Translations under genes and position numbers: made by a program | Origin: Pieris napi | Lineage: Eukaryota; Arthropoda; Insecta; Lepidoptera; Pieridae | Length of the DNA: 64,000 nt | Reading direction: 5' to 3' | Assembly (NCBI RefSeq): GCF_905475465.1 | Contig: NC_062239.1 | Coordinates: 1,426,001-1,490,000, forward strand | In this document: positions 22,242 through 37,200 of the stretch, one piece after another | Numbering within the stretch: the first letter of the stretch is position 1 | How the letters are laid out: each line of letters starts with the position of its first letter | The notes under the pieces: generated by a model | Database searches by the model: none | What the model was told of the DNA's origin: nothing | The model's input: the letters and a program-made list of their open reading frames with translations, nothing else

Positions 22242-25200
22242 GTAAGTACATTGTCTATAATAAACCAACCGTACCGTATAATACTAACCTGTGGAACAAA
22301 AAACCATAACAGTATAAATAATATTAAACACATAAGATACACAATATCGCTACTGTGAACCCACTCTGCGAACATATTAAGATGTCGATAAAATAAAAAA
22401 AATAAAATATGTTTATTATGGAACATAAGATACAGGTATCACTTATTACACGTCATTAAATTTGAATTTGTAGGCATTCCTGCTCATCGGCAAAGAAGAC
22501 AGAGGGTGTAGGCCGAGAGAAAAAGCCGGCGTTAAAAACTCTCGGTACTCTTTTAAAATAGCAAATCATCAATCAACACTTATTTTAAAACAAATATCGC
22601 AAATTAATTACGTAGCTTGTCTAGCACTAGTCCCAGGCCCTTTTATCAACTAGATAATCGATAACTTTATAGTAAGCCTCTTTATACAGCTTTTCTTTAA
22701 TACATTTCTTAAATTTATTAAAAGGCAGAGATAAAAAAGCCTCTGGGATTTTATTAAAGAAGAGTATCCTTTTTCCTAAAAAAGAATTACTAACTTTAGA
22801 TAGTCTAGTACGGGGAAATTGCAGCTTGTGTTTGTTCCGAGATAGTGACGGAGACAGCATTCAGTAAGCGCAACGTGTTTGTTAACTGGGATCTGTGTAA
22901 CAGACTGGTTCTAGTCCTTGGTATCACAAGCAACCGTCACTCATGTCCCCTAGGTACAAAGAAGCCGAGGTCTTGGCGAAGACTTGGGTTGCTCACTAAG
23001 ACCCCTTCAAGACTTTAAGTAGATAGTAGGTCAACAGTAAGTCCCGTCTTGTTTCTAATTTATTGTACTGCAATATCCCCAAGACAAATAATGTTGGGTA
23101 ATAAGGGATAGTAGGGGTAGATACCATACAAAATAAACATAATAACTGAGTGTTTTCAAAGTCATCAGATGAAGAAGTATTAGTTTTTTTATTATATCAT
23201 TATAATAGTAAAAATAATTTAACATATTTCAAAATAAAATTAAAACAAATTTAAAAAGTTTGGTCCCTGTGGCAGTGTACCTATTACTCTGGCAGCATTT
23301 CCTCGCTGTATTGTGATACTTATTCGTTGATCCATGAAAGCACCAGCTGTGGGATCACCGGTACTATCTACCATACGCCAACTTAAATCTTTACTAAGCG
23401 CCTGTGCACTTGAACCATATACCATAATATAAATATGTTTAAATTACAAACACATTTTATTGTAATTGTTTTTAGCCCCTAAATCAATTTTCATTTATTT
23501 ATATGTAATATATTGCCAGATGCATACCACAATCACAATGTAGGCACTCAAGCTCCCGTCAGCCTAATAGTATTTACTGACCTAACATTGTATTTATGGT
23601 ATTTATATACTTAAGCGATTTGCTGTCCCCGTATTTACTCAGAAAATAAATGCTTCATTTGCTCCCTAGTAACGCAATTAGTTCTCGACTTTATTACCAA
23701 ATACTTTGACATTGCGATAGACTAGAAATAATGTTTTATTAGTAAATAATGAAATTGTGTATGAGATTATAAAAAAGTAATTCAAAGTTAATTATAACAA
23801 ATTTTCTTAATTCTACTAATTGGATCTGCAGTAAATGACTAACTTAAAGATAAATAATTATTTATTTATTCATATATTTAAAATACTTACAGACATACAC
23901 AGAAAATATTACACAAAATACACAGAACATTCAAAGTATGTAACAAATAGACGTGTGCGCGATATTAAATAATGTTTTTATAATTCAGCCGTATTTGTGC
24001 CGTAACAATGGCTACAGCATTACGCTTGAAGTCATGGCTATTGCAAGAAGTAGGTATCAGTTTCACAAACGACATGTCAGATAATAAAAGATTTGTATTG
24101 TACAATAAATACTATATAAATACTTAATACTTTAAACGTTTTATAAAATACTAGCTATGCTCCAAGTTCGGTGATATCTGGTTCGTACCAGTTGTTCCTG
24201 ATATTAAACAAATAAGCTCATTAGCTTTATAATTTTAGGATGGGCTTGTTTAGATTAAAACTTGGAACAAAACTACTCGTTTACCCTTTTAATAACCCTC
24301 CATTAGATATTTTCATAAATAACCATAAAATCCAACACCAAAAGGCTTAACAGGACGACCCTTTGTGATTTGCGACCTCGTAATTAAATTTAAAATCTTG
24401 TTCATGTTTTGCTTTCTATAGGTTTCTATTCGAAATCTGTGTGTTGTTTTTATTATATATTTATCTATGATTAAACGTACGACTTTAAACCTTGAAGTTC
24501 CACCTTCAAGCATAAATTAATTTTCTTCACAGAAAGAATACGGTGAAGGTAAATATCGTACTTTAAGTACATGTGGGTTTTTTCAAGCCATATCCGTGCA
24601 CCAATTAATTTTCTTCGCAGAAAGGAAACACATTTAATAAGGTGAAACCTACATAGATCAAAGACAGATCGCCTACTTGCCTGTAAGTAAAAGTGATCAT
24701 AGAAACAGGAGCAATCTGATATTTTAGAGGGTTGTAACGTCACTGGATTGCACACAAATATAAAACCCGTTCCATAATACAATTTGATACTGATTTAAGT
24801 TTGGGGTTTTAGAATACTTAAAATGGGAAGTTGGTTATCAGAATTCTGTATAGACCCACAATAATTATAGGTAGTAAATTGTTTTTGTTGAAATTGGACT
24901 CGAGACCTCTAAGTTTATAAAATAATTTCACGCCTTTACAATGGTTCTTGCCAGCGACTATAAACGCATTTATTAATTTGAGTTTCAAATCTTTCACCTA
25001 AACTTATAGTATAATATCACTTACCAATTATTACATTGATTACTAAAATTATGTACAGTAGTTTATACATTCAATACAAATTTACAATATTTGTATACGT
25101 TAATTAATGAAAATATGTTTCATTAAATAAAATACATTAACATTCCAATTCTAGTAACACAAGCCGTATTTATTTATCAATGAGGTTCTATAGAGTAAAA

Positions 25201-28200
25201 GTGCAATTTTATGAAAACCTTCAAATTATTTAAATCAAATGAAACTTGTTTAAAGTAGCATTATCATAAGAAAATCAATTTCAAATACCGTACTATATGA
25301 ATTATAAGATCAGAGGCCTAACATTTATTTCAAAGTTTTCCTATATTATTATGAATAATAATCTGTGGTACAATTTAATTATTTGCCTCAGATTGCATCT
25401 GTTTTTTTGAACGTCTTTCTATAAACCATCTTCTATGCAGTCCAAACAGCCCTGCGATTCTGTAACTCACTTTTCGAACTCACACAGCGGTTTTCGCATC
25501 GGCGGTCGCTCTGAAATCAGTCGTGAAGTCATTTTATGATTTGGAATTCTGATAAACAAAAAACTACAAGCTCCCACCTTTCCGAAAACCGCTGTGTGAG
25601 TTCGAAAAGTGAGTTACAGAATCGCAGGGCAGGTCTAAATGATGTCATACAAACGGTTGTGTTCTCTGGTAGAATGACCAGCGCTGTGGAACACGTCGGC
25701 TCCACAGCATATTGCTGAGCCAGGGCCAGTTACAACCACAACACACACACACATTACACTTTAATTAATATACCTTATTCCTTCTTTTTCCATAGATATT
25801 TTTCTTTGTTTGCTTATTATTATTTTGTGTCTGTTCTGTGTGTGTGTTTCGTTAGTAAGAAATGTTATGTTAAATGTTGAAACGTTTAAAATACGATATC
25901 CATACTCTAAGGAGAGAAATGTCTATTGGGAAAGGGTATTTGCATTTGTACGGGTAACGCACTAGGCCAATACTGTTATTATCTTTAAGTAGTTGAACAA
26001 AGATGTTCATAAAATGATTGGCTGGGTAACAAACAGCTGTTCTGCTAGTAATTTAGCCACCTTGGCATAAGGGTCGTGTCTGCTAACTAGGTCATTAGAA
26101 CTTTCTTTCACCGTGAGATTACGCCTCGTTATTAGTAACTAATTACTTTTTCATTCATTAAGCTTAGTTAATTAAAGGTTTTCGTCGAAAGCAATAGTAA
26201 GCTTTCGCTGTTAAAAATACCCATTTTTTGCTAATATTGAAATAAGCGATCGTGTTCCAAAATTAATTTAGAAATTTTGACTTTCGCTTCTTAGTTCTTT
26301 CTCTATTAGTATAGATAACAAAGGAAAAAACAAAGTCTACCCTGAAGGGTAAAATATAATAGTAAATATTATCCAGCTTTACTTATTCAAAATACCCTAC
26401 TTTATAGACTGTCTTTATAATAAATTTTGTACTGTTTCGTAGTATTACAAAATAACATTCTCGCCCTATTTTCACGTATTATTTAAGACCCTTCATACAC
26501 TTCAAGTTCACATTTTCTCAGCAATGAAACTTCTGGAGAAAATTGCTGAACTAACATGACCGAAAAGTTTTCCCGGTTTTACAGTTCTCGAGTGGAAATT
26601 TCCCGCAAAATGAAAATTAACATGGAATCCCTTCATTTTAGTGGAATTACATTATTCTAATGGATCATCAAAAGTAAGTTCATTAAACAAATTAATAAGG
26701 TTTTATTTAATATCAAAACACCACCTAACAAAATATTTATTAGGACTTAATTAAAATTTACTACGTAAAATGGGAATAATTTTTAGTGTAATAATGTTTT
26801 ACTGTATGCATTTAAAAGTGTAGATGTCAAATATTATAACAAATTAAACCGATCTCAACTTGACTTTAAATATCAACGATATTATTGTTACCTAATATAA
26901 TATAGGCAATGTTGTACAAATTCCCTCCAGAAACTTATGGATCTCAAAAACTACTGGACAAATTTTGATGAAACTTGTATTTTTCTCAAGTATAAATTTA
27001 ACCAATGAATTTTCTCGATATGACTTAGTTTCCGCACTAACAAACACTTACAACGCGTGCTTGGAAGCTTAATCAAATCATCATATAAAATATTATAAAA
27101 CTCCAAATTTACTTTTATTTTTTTGAAGTTGTGTTGAAGTGAATGTAACATATACGCTCATAAAAAATAATGTACTATATGGAATATAACAAGATTTTAA
27201 TAACAGTGCTACAAATGGTTATTTAATTTATTCTATAATCTCTGTATTTATTTATTAATTTATAACACTTCGTTGCATACAGGAATATAATACAATTGTC
27301 ATAATTTTCGCTTATCGCTTTCGAGCGATCTCTTCCAGGCAACCACTGTGTTATGGTCTAAGATCCCGCTATACAACGACCTTCACCGAGATGCTTATTT
27401 AATGAAACTTATTTTATATATAATTTAATATGTCAATAAATATAATCCATATGGGTTGCCTAGCAAATTTCAGTCCAGAGTATTTTTAATTAATTAAAAA
27501 AAAAATATTTTTTTAAACATTTCACCGGCATGATTATTAGATAAATTCTATACCAATCGAAAGTATGAAGCCCTTAGAATATGCAAAAGTTAGGTTGTTT
27601 TTAATCAATTAATAATTTATGTGTATATTTTTTATGTGACACTAAAGTATATATACATCTTTAGTATAAAAGAAGTTTTTAGTGATACATATATAATACT
27701 ACCCTGATTTAAAATATTGATTGAAAAAAGTTAAAAAAATTTACTACATGCAAATTATAAAAAAAAATTTTTTTTTTAAATATTAATTAAACATACTCTG
27801 GACTGAAATTTGCTAGGCAACCCATATGGATTATATTTATTGACATATTAAATTAAATATAAAATAAGTTTCATTAAATAAGCATCTCGGTGAAGGTCGT
27901 TGTATAGCGGGATCTTATACTATTAAACAAAAATATGAAGTCTGTATTTTCTTCTTTTAAATTACTTTATATACTATTAAATAAACATCATTTTCAGTAA
28001 ATCATTATATAACAAGATCATTCACTGATCCGTATCCTAAAACACGAAAAACAAATTCAATTGAAACTTGAATAAGGTATAAGCAAAGTGCATACATTTC
28101 TATTCACTAAAGTACAACTCTACGATCCAATACTTTCTATCTGAAAACATGTATTTCAATCGATTACGTATAAAAGGGAATTTGTGTTTCAAAAGCTTTC

Positions 28201-31200
28201 ATTTTAAAGGAATTTACATGAAAGTGGCTATTTACATATTTACATTAAGTGATACGCTATCAATTTCGTAAGTATGTTTTACAATTTTTTATACAACACA
28301 TCCTCTAAATTATAAAATGCTATTATATGCATGCAATATTCATATATTTAGTTATATTTAGTTTTAGTTCAAACGTGATATTTAATGAGACTCAATGTAA
28401 TTAAAAAACTTAACTTTGTATAACTTTGCAATTAAAAAACATTCAGAGTATAAATTTATTTGATTTATAAATTCACGCCTTTACAAAATAAAGCCTCCTA
28501 TCAGATTAAAAATCTATGATGTGGGCCAGATCACAAAGATGAATGCTACCTATAAAAAAAAACACTGGATGTATGATAATCAGTTACGTAAAACGAAAGT
28601 TGTCTATCGACGCTGCTTTAAGTTAGTTTTCGGTTCTTGGGTCATCAGCATGCTCTAAGTAATGGAGAATTTTATTTTTCTTTATATTAACCACTCACGT
28701 ACAACAATAGAATATAAGCGAAATAATGAAATGTTAATGCTATGTAACGAATGAATGCAATGTTACTCTTGAAGACAGTGCCTACGTCTGGCTATACTCT
28801 CGGGGCATACGAAGATTTAGGAAATCGCCACGCTTATAAAACTAAGAAAGCCTGAGTGAGCAAAATGTACAGCCTTAGCTCGTACAGTTAGAAGTTTGTA
28901 AATAAATGCTGTACTTATAAGTCTCTAACCGTTTAAGGGCCCCTCTTTGCAGTAAGCATTTCATTTTAGTGACTTGCTTACTTGTTTGCAGTTCCATAGA
29001 AAAAGAGAATTAGCTCGATGATTCTTAGCTTACTTTGGAGCGTATTAATTAAGTTCATAGTTTCAAGAGTAAAGTTTAGATTGCTGACACATCGTCCGAT
29101 ACTATGAAAAGAACAGTTGACCAACTTGTTGTTGACGCAACAAGTGGCTCTCGGGAACACTCGCGAACTAATAAACAGTTACAACACTAATAAAATTAAA
29201 CGAAATCGTTTCAATTGAAAGTGTTTTAGGAATCTGTTTATCGTCAGTATCAGATTTAAAATGGCCAAGACACGTTTGATTTTGAGCTGTAAAAAGACAA
29301 ATGATTTTTGGGCATCACAGTGATAATTGCATAATAAGAATATTCATTATTCAGATTACACCTATATAATTTAATATCAAAGTAATATAATTATGAGTTC
29401 TGATACCGACTCTAATCAGACAGGATTAAGATATTATATATACTTAAAAGAATATATTAATTTGACTAAATAAGAAATTTGAAGCATTAGTAAAACAATA
29501 ATAAAACAATTTTTAAAATTGATGGAGTAGTTTTTTATGTTTATTCGTTTCAAACATATATTAAAGCCTTTTACTTCTGTGACCACACAACAATTTGCTT
29601 TTTAATACAATATAAAACAAAATATTCGGTCGACACGTAGGCCTCTTTTAGCTCTCTGCACTTGTTTAAATAGGCCACACAATCCAGTCCAGATCATGAC
29701 TACATTGGACCTGTGGATCTCTTTCTCTGTCCATGTCCGTCGAGTTGTCTCTCTTCCTAAAATATGGCGAGGGAGCCGATGGCTGGCCATGCGTCATACT
29801 CGTGAACGGTCCTACTTAACGAGTTCACGAGTTGCTCTTGCCGTGTGCCTGGACTATCCGTTTTAGGCAAACAACGTAACAAATATACAAATATTTCCCC
29901 TTTAAAATATTAATATAGGTTTATCATTGTCTAAAAATCTTCTTCGCTGCTGTAGTATTCTCCACACTCCCAAAACTTTTTACTAGCTTTTCTAGTTGTA
30001 CTCATAATCCAGTAATAATTGCCTCGTCCGTCTGTATTTGTTTTATTAATAATTCTTTAGAGGTGATTAGGTTAACAGCCTGAAACGACAATTCAGAATA
30101 AGACAAGCCGAGTGTAATTGTACATAGAAAATATTCGTTGGTGCTAAATTCACTGAAAATTTTATCACAAAATATCACACATTGGCATAGAAGCTGAGCG
30201 ATGCATACGTTACATGAGTTATGCAAATGTCTCATATAGGATAGTCCACAACAGTTTGGTATCCCCCGAGACATTGTCGAAACTTAACAATGTTGGTGCA
30301 TTATTGAACGAACACTACACGATGTGTTTATGCCAAGATAAATTGGGTTTCGTAATAGAGCGCAGACTTCTGGACATTAATTTATGGCCGAGAATGTCCC
30401 GGACTGAACAAAAAGCGCGCTTGTGTGATATATTTCCCTTTACAAATGATATGCGTTCGTGCTTGAGAATTATCTTAGTGGTTTCGCCTGAATTTGCCAA
30501 AGCTAAGTCAAATAGATATATTATTCAACGATAAAGAAAAGAGTAATGTTTGCTTGACAACATCAAATATTTCTTAAACTAAAATCATAACAAAAATTCT
30601 TAACATAATTTTATATTTAAAACCGAGAAATTTATGTTATCGTTGCGGTATTAAGTTCAAAATATGTCATATTATCTTAAAAACGCGTGTCGCTAAAAGT
30701 TATTTAATTTTAAACGAGAAATAAAAATGACCGAATTTATTCAATTTGTATATGAAAATCATATATAACAAGTCAATTAGTATCTTAGTGAATGGGTATT
30801 TTACAAAACCTTTCTGAAATTAAACTTGTTAATTTGGGAATCCTTCTGAATAATAAACTCCATTATGCAAATTACACCCGCTTACGGCTTGTTTTCGGAA
30901 AGGTCAATCGATACTTGATCATGCCGTATCTATAATTAAATAACGAGAAACGTAGCTTTAAAGAAATTATTATTATACTTTATATTTGTATCAGCTTACT
31001 CGTATACACTGCGTTACATTTATAGAAAACAAATAAAATTATTTTTTATTGTTTTTTCTTATTAAACATAAAAAAGACTGTTTTGGAAAAACAACCAAAG
31101 TCACATAGATCTGACTTTACAGGAAGTAAATAAAACTTAGTGGAAACAATGAAATAGTAACTACTTTTGATATTTATTAAAAGTACATAATAATGAATGA

Positions 31201-34200
31201 TAGTATAAACCATAAGAATTTGTAATTTTTGTAAAAGTTTAGAATATTCATAGTATAAATTGGCTTTCCAACGTGGTTTACGTGAGACTTCCCATGAACT
31301 TTGAGCTCTTTGATTGAGGTAATTTTAGGTATCTTCGGTGGTTTGCGATGTGGCCACTTAACAACAGCACTGTTTTCATTAGAGTTAATTGTGTAATCAA
31401 TCCACAAGAAATAAACATTTATTAGCAACACAACAGCTAGAATAACAAAATCAAATTTTTTCGACCATAACTATGGTCTTGTCGACCGATCTAACAACAA
31501 ATTCAAATTCAAAAAAACAAATTCAAAAAATTTGGACATTGGTTGTTTTTCTAAAACAGTCTTCGTTATTTATTATTAGGGATGCAACGGGTGGCCTTAT
31601 CGCTTACAAGCGATCTTTTCCAAGCAATCCTAATAAGTGTATAACCAAAGTAAATTGCAAGAAGTGTATAACCAAATCTTCCAAAAAATTATGGAATCTA
31701 AAATAATACCAAAAAAATTAATAAAAGAAACTAAAATCGAAAAAGCTAATCTAAATAAGAAATACAAGAATTACAAAAGGCCCGATTGAGCAGAATAGGA
31801 TATGGTTAATAAAGGTTTATGTAGAAGAGTTTTAAAAGATGTTAGGGAGGTAGCCAATGGTATTACAGCATATTTCACAACTTAATGGTGGAGATCCTAA
31901 AGGAATTGCCTAAGAAGGATAAGCTGTGAAATGAAATTATTTTTATTTACGTGAAGTATAATGTTTATATGCGGTACAGAATGCAGTTCCCGGTTTGGCC
32001 TAGGCCCTGGATGTGCAATCTGCTTTCTATATAATTAATTTAGTCAGTGTAAGGATACGTTATAAGGAAACTCAAAGGGCTTATATATATAGAAAACTAT
32101 GCCCACCTTTAAATTTTCTATTAAAAGTCAATTAAGTTCAGACCACGCTTGTCTTTATATCTAATAAAACTCCACTTAGAATTTAGCAAGGTTAATTAGT
32201 TTTCCATCTGTACACTTAGATCTTTTAAACTTTTTCATCAATAAACAGAGTGGTTTACGCAAAAGGCTCTAGAAGAACAATTATAGTTTTCCACTCCAAA
32301 TGGACACCATCTTTATATATTGAATCGATACTACTAAAACAAAATCTTTAACCAGTTTATAAGGGATCTTTGAAAAAAATTGTACCGTTTTCGTTACAGT
32401 TATGAAAGATCATTCCTCTTTGCGAATATAATCGAACTGACGCCTGGCTGAGTTCTCTATGTTCTTTCATAAAAACTCCAATTTTCGTACACATCATTCC
32501 ATTTTTCGCGTCATTGAGTTTTTTGATCCAATAGCTTTTATACAATACTTATTGCGAATCAGACTTAAATAATAATTCACGTCCTTTGAGTTTATAATTA
32601 TTTAAAACGTTGACTTTTTATATTTATTTTCTCTACTGTATGTATAATAATAATATAAAGAGAAAAGATCTGTATGCTTGTAGAAAATATACTCAAAAAC
32701 TAATAGATCGATTTAAAAAATTCTTGCAATTTTAGAATGGTACATTATGTCGGAGTAATATAGATTATATATATTTCTAACATATTATTTATCTCTAATA
32801 GTATTTAAATATATATTTTTTTTATTTAGATTATATTTTGATTGATTTAGATTATAACTAGCTGACCCTAACTTCGTTCCGCCTTAATAATAATATCGTT
32901 GTTGCTTTAGTTAAACTTATTTTAGGATTTCATTAAGGTGATAACTTTTTTTGCAAATAGATAAATGTTTTATTGCTTGCCATTGCAAAAGAAGAATGGC
33001 AGTTTTACACATTAGGCCTCTTCTCTCTATCGCCAATATTACGATACTGCATGTTAAAGCACTTTCTGCTTTACAACATTTTTTGATGAGGTAACACATG
33101 TTTTCGATCAAGATCAAAGCCTGGTTATGCATCTCCTCATTTACCTCAAGTTCGGAATTTCTTGAAGTGACACGAATTCGACGTAAAATGATGCGTAGTT
33201 TTGTCAACAAATGTCACCACATGCCGTGTGCATTCTTATAATTAATTAATTTATTTATTGTTATTCGATAACTTATCCGATATTTTATTACTTATTCTGC
33301 TATTCGGAGTGGAGAAAAATCCATCAAAAAAGACATAACTAACATCGGTCCAGCCGATCTCGAGTTATAAGTGTTGTAACAAACACGACTTTCTTTTATA
33401 TATAGATTTCAATGGACGTATACGGAGCTAGGAAATCACGACAAACAAGGATTAATTTAAGGTAGCATTCTATAGTAAAAGGCGTTCGTTCAGTATAAGT
33501 AAACGTAAACTCTTTAATGAAGTATGAGCAGAAGATAAGTGTTAGGTTATCTTAAATTCATTACATTTTCGTTTCAAAATTTCCAGGACCACTAAATCAC
33601 CTGCAATTTGTGTCATGAAAACTCTAAACACTCGCAATATTGTACCAAGTACGTTTTAAGGATTATAACAAATTCATGTCGCTTGTTCCAAATGCATTAA
33701 ACGAACAAGTAAATTTTCGCCTTACCCATAACAACATAATGGCTAGTTTCGCCTGACTACGGCCAGAGTTTAAAGTTTCAAATATGTTAACAGGTGAATC
33801 GATCGTAGAGTTAGTGCTTCGAGATTGTTCCGATGGAATTTGTAGAAGTTTGCCTTGCGGGTATAAGTTGGTTCGTGTTAATTGATGTTCATAGTGAAGA
33901 CTGTTTTAATATTGCACTATAAGCCGATGCTGCTTTAAGTTAAGTAATATGACCAAGTTTTCAAAGCGTAATTTACAAGCTTTCATAATTTCGTAAGAAG
34001 CTCTAATGGACAGATTTACAACTTATAAATCTCTAAATATAATAAAATTTCTGAAATAAATTTTCTTTAGTAGCCTTAAAATGGTATTAATGCTGAAATG
34101 TAGTTTTCCATTAAAGGGTGCGTAAGCCAAAATCCACCTTAATAGCCAAGCACGAATTCTCGATCGCCCTGCTATCCAATATATATACTATTAAACATCT

Positions 34201-37200
34201 ATTTTGGCCTTTGTTTGTTTTATGCATTTGTCAGGCACAGAATACTGCCATTTTAAATTTAAAATCTCTTTATACGAATAATTTATATATTTAAGCAGAT
34301 AACCATAAAGCCATATGGTTATTATTGTAACGATACAGTTCTAAATATTATATTAGTAGGCTGTAAAGTATGTGTGGCGCAAATGATGACACTGCACAGC
34401 ATACGTTGGAGGATTGTCCGCAGTGGTGTCAGCTACGTCATAATCTTTATTCTTTGGTGGGTAATAACCTTGCTTTGCCTTGTGTTGTACATAAAATGGT
34501 CGGCAGTGACAGGGTATGTAACGCAGTGGTATCCTTCTGTGAGCATGTTATGCTACAGAAGGAGACAGCAGAACGAGAGAGAGCGCTTTAGGATGAATCC
34601 TAGGGGTAGAAGACGGGGAGTAAATATGAGAAGATATGCCCATCTACCTCCTATGTAGTGTATACTGCACCGGAGGTTTTTGAGTGTAACATGCCGTTGA
34701 CGTCCCGGTAGAATGCGACAGCGACCCCGGAGCGTCTGTAACGCGGCTTTGTAGCAACTACTCGAGGTGGTTTTGGTGGGTATTGCTCAGCAAGTCTCTG
34801 AATGGCGTGGGTCGAGTCCCACATACCACTGCAACTTTTAAGGGCATGCGCTAACGCATTTCCACCTGGGATAAAAAAAAGGCTTTAAAGAATATTCAAT
34901 AATAATAATTAAAATTACCCCCCTCAGCACTCATTGCTACCAAAAAACCAGACACAGTATTTTTTTTACCGTGTAGGCAAATACAATGTCCCATGTAAAG
35001 GCAGTACACTGTACAGCCTTCCCGCTATTACCGCCGTTAGTTACATCTTACATTTCAAAAAGCATACATTTGCCTAAAACTTTATCAAAGCCTTTATCTA
35101 AATATAGTGACACATTATTTTACCCTAACTTAATTTCAATTTCGTTGTAAGCCAACGTTTGACCAGTCGACTGTAAACAGAACCTTTTCCATCTAAAAAT
35201 AACGTAGAAACCGCAAAAGATGGCAAGATTAGCTGTAGTCATTAAACCACGAGTACATCAGTAAAAACATTTTTCCCACTCAATTTACCAAAAGGGTTGC
35301 CGGGACAGGAAATGGATTGAGAATTGATGATGGGTTGTCGCGTTAATACAAGGGATCGATTAGAAGATAAAAAATCTAGTAGAAATAACACACTGAAATT
35401 TTATATTTTTATGATTAGTAAGCTTATGAGTAGTAAGTCTTAAAATTTTTCTCAACGCTTCTATTCTAATAAAAATGTCTCTTATCATAACTATAAACCT
35501 AAGTCAGGATTTGATTCGATGCATACTTAAACGTGTAAGTATCGAAACCACAGGGATCAAACTTTTAAAATTTATTTTAGTTTCTTTATCCATTTTTAAT
35601 TATTATGTAGATAAAGAATATTCTAACTTTATTATTTAAAATTAATTACGGGTGTAGTCCAATATTGCATTTATGTAAAAAAATAAGGTAAGTATGAATA
35701 ATTATTTCGATATTATAATAAGAAATGCTATATATATTTCCGAATTTATTCATAGAAATAAAAATACGGCCTTGTGAAGCTAGAATAGGCCGCTAAATCA
35801 GATAAGTTCTGATAAGTGATGCCGTCATGGCAATTCATACTGCCTAAAGTTTGAACTACCTGAACAGGATCTAACTTACATATGATAAAAATACAAAAGA
35901 ATCATTAATATATTGACTCGTTGAATATATTGCCAGTATTTTTCCAATTTTTATTGAATTTCGAAGAATAACTAAACATTACATAACAGTAAGGAATGTG
36001 ACGATTTATTTGAAATGTAACAGGGAGTTAGATAAATCGAGTGAATAATTGAAGAATTTCGAGTAACTACAGCAGTTTTATCGTAAATCCGAGCGGATTT
36101 CAATCAAGAAGATGGATTATAGGTTAATCTGGGAGATCAATGGGAGGCCCGAGTTGAGCCGGGGGAAGATGTATTCGCATTATTTACACATAGAAACGCA
36201 AAATACAATTCGGGATAATCTTGATATATGCGTGTTGGTTTTTGTGGTCGGAGAATTTTGCATGGATTAGGACACTTTATTGTATTGAATGTGTAACAAT
36301 AGAATAATGTAAAATTCATGGTGTAAATGTATTTATTTGTGAAATTTTAATCTGAGCGTATTGTAAAAATGCCTAGAATGTAAGGGGATTTAGATGTGTT
36401 TAGGGTATCGTTTTGGGTAATGTCATTTTTAACAACAAATATTATTTAAAAATTATGATTAACTTATTTTATACTGAAACAGGATAATGTTTAAGGGAAA
36501 CACGCTACAAAATCTGGATATTTTGACTGAATAGTGAATGTTTCTAATCAAAACACTTCATCAACTATTTGTGTTCCAATTATTTTATTTAAACACAACT
36601 ATTATTGCAGTTAAGCACCAATACGATTACGTTGAAACTAATAACATAATATTAACCTAAAACTAAGAAAGAATACTAAAAGTTTAAGTAACAAACGCTG
36701 GAAAATTAGCAATATTCCCATGAAAAAGTTTACTCATCGTTGCAGAGTTACATTAAATAATGAGAACATTATAATGCCAATTACAAAGATATTTTAAAAT
36801 GAATTGTATTATTTTATTTCTGTATAATCTGATTTTAATGTATAAAATGCTAGAGATATTTCTATCCATCTTTCATAAGACGGAAGTAAAAAAATATAAT
36901 TTTTCAGAATCCCCGATGAGATGAATTTTTAGAAGATTTAATGAGAATTAAGTCCGTTGGGAAATCACGATAAAATTAAATTATTGAAAGTGCTGGAAAA
37001 GTGTGAGGCTTAGTGGATATTTCTCACGTGATGTTCTAAATTTTATCTAGTATTTATTACTTAATATGTATATGCACTGGATTATTTTAGATAAGTTTCT
37101 ATGCTTATTGTGTCGCATTTTTCCTCGCCCTAGCAAGTGTTCTTCGTCCACACGTAAGTAAAATCCATAAGTGCACCGCCGAGAACCCAATAGACGACGT

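Noticed and set aside
31177..31470. Minus-strand membrane-protein exon ([18 protein letters not shown])
   Set aside because: The frame has no ATG ahead of the hydrophobic segment, a stop just upstream and no convincing acceptor or donor. Probably chance.
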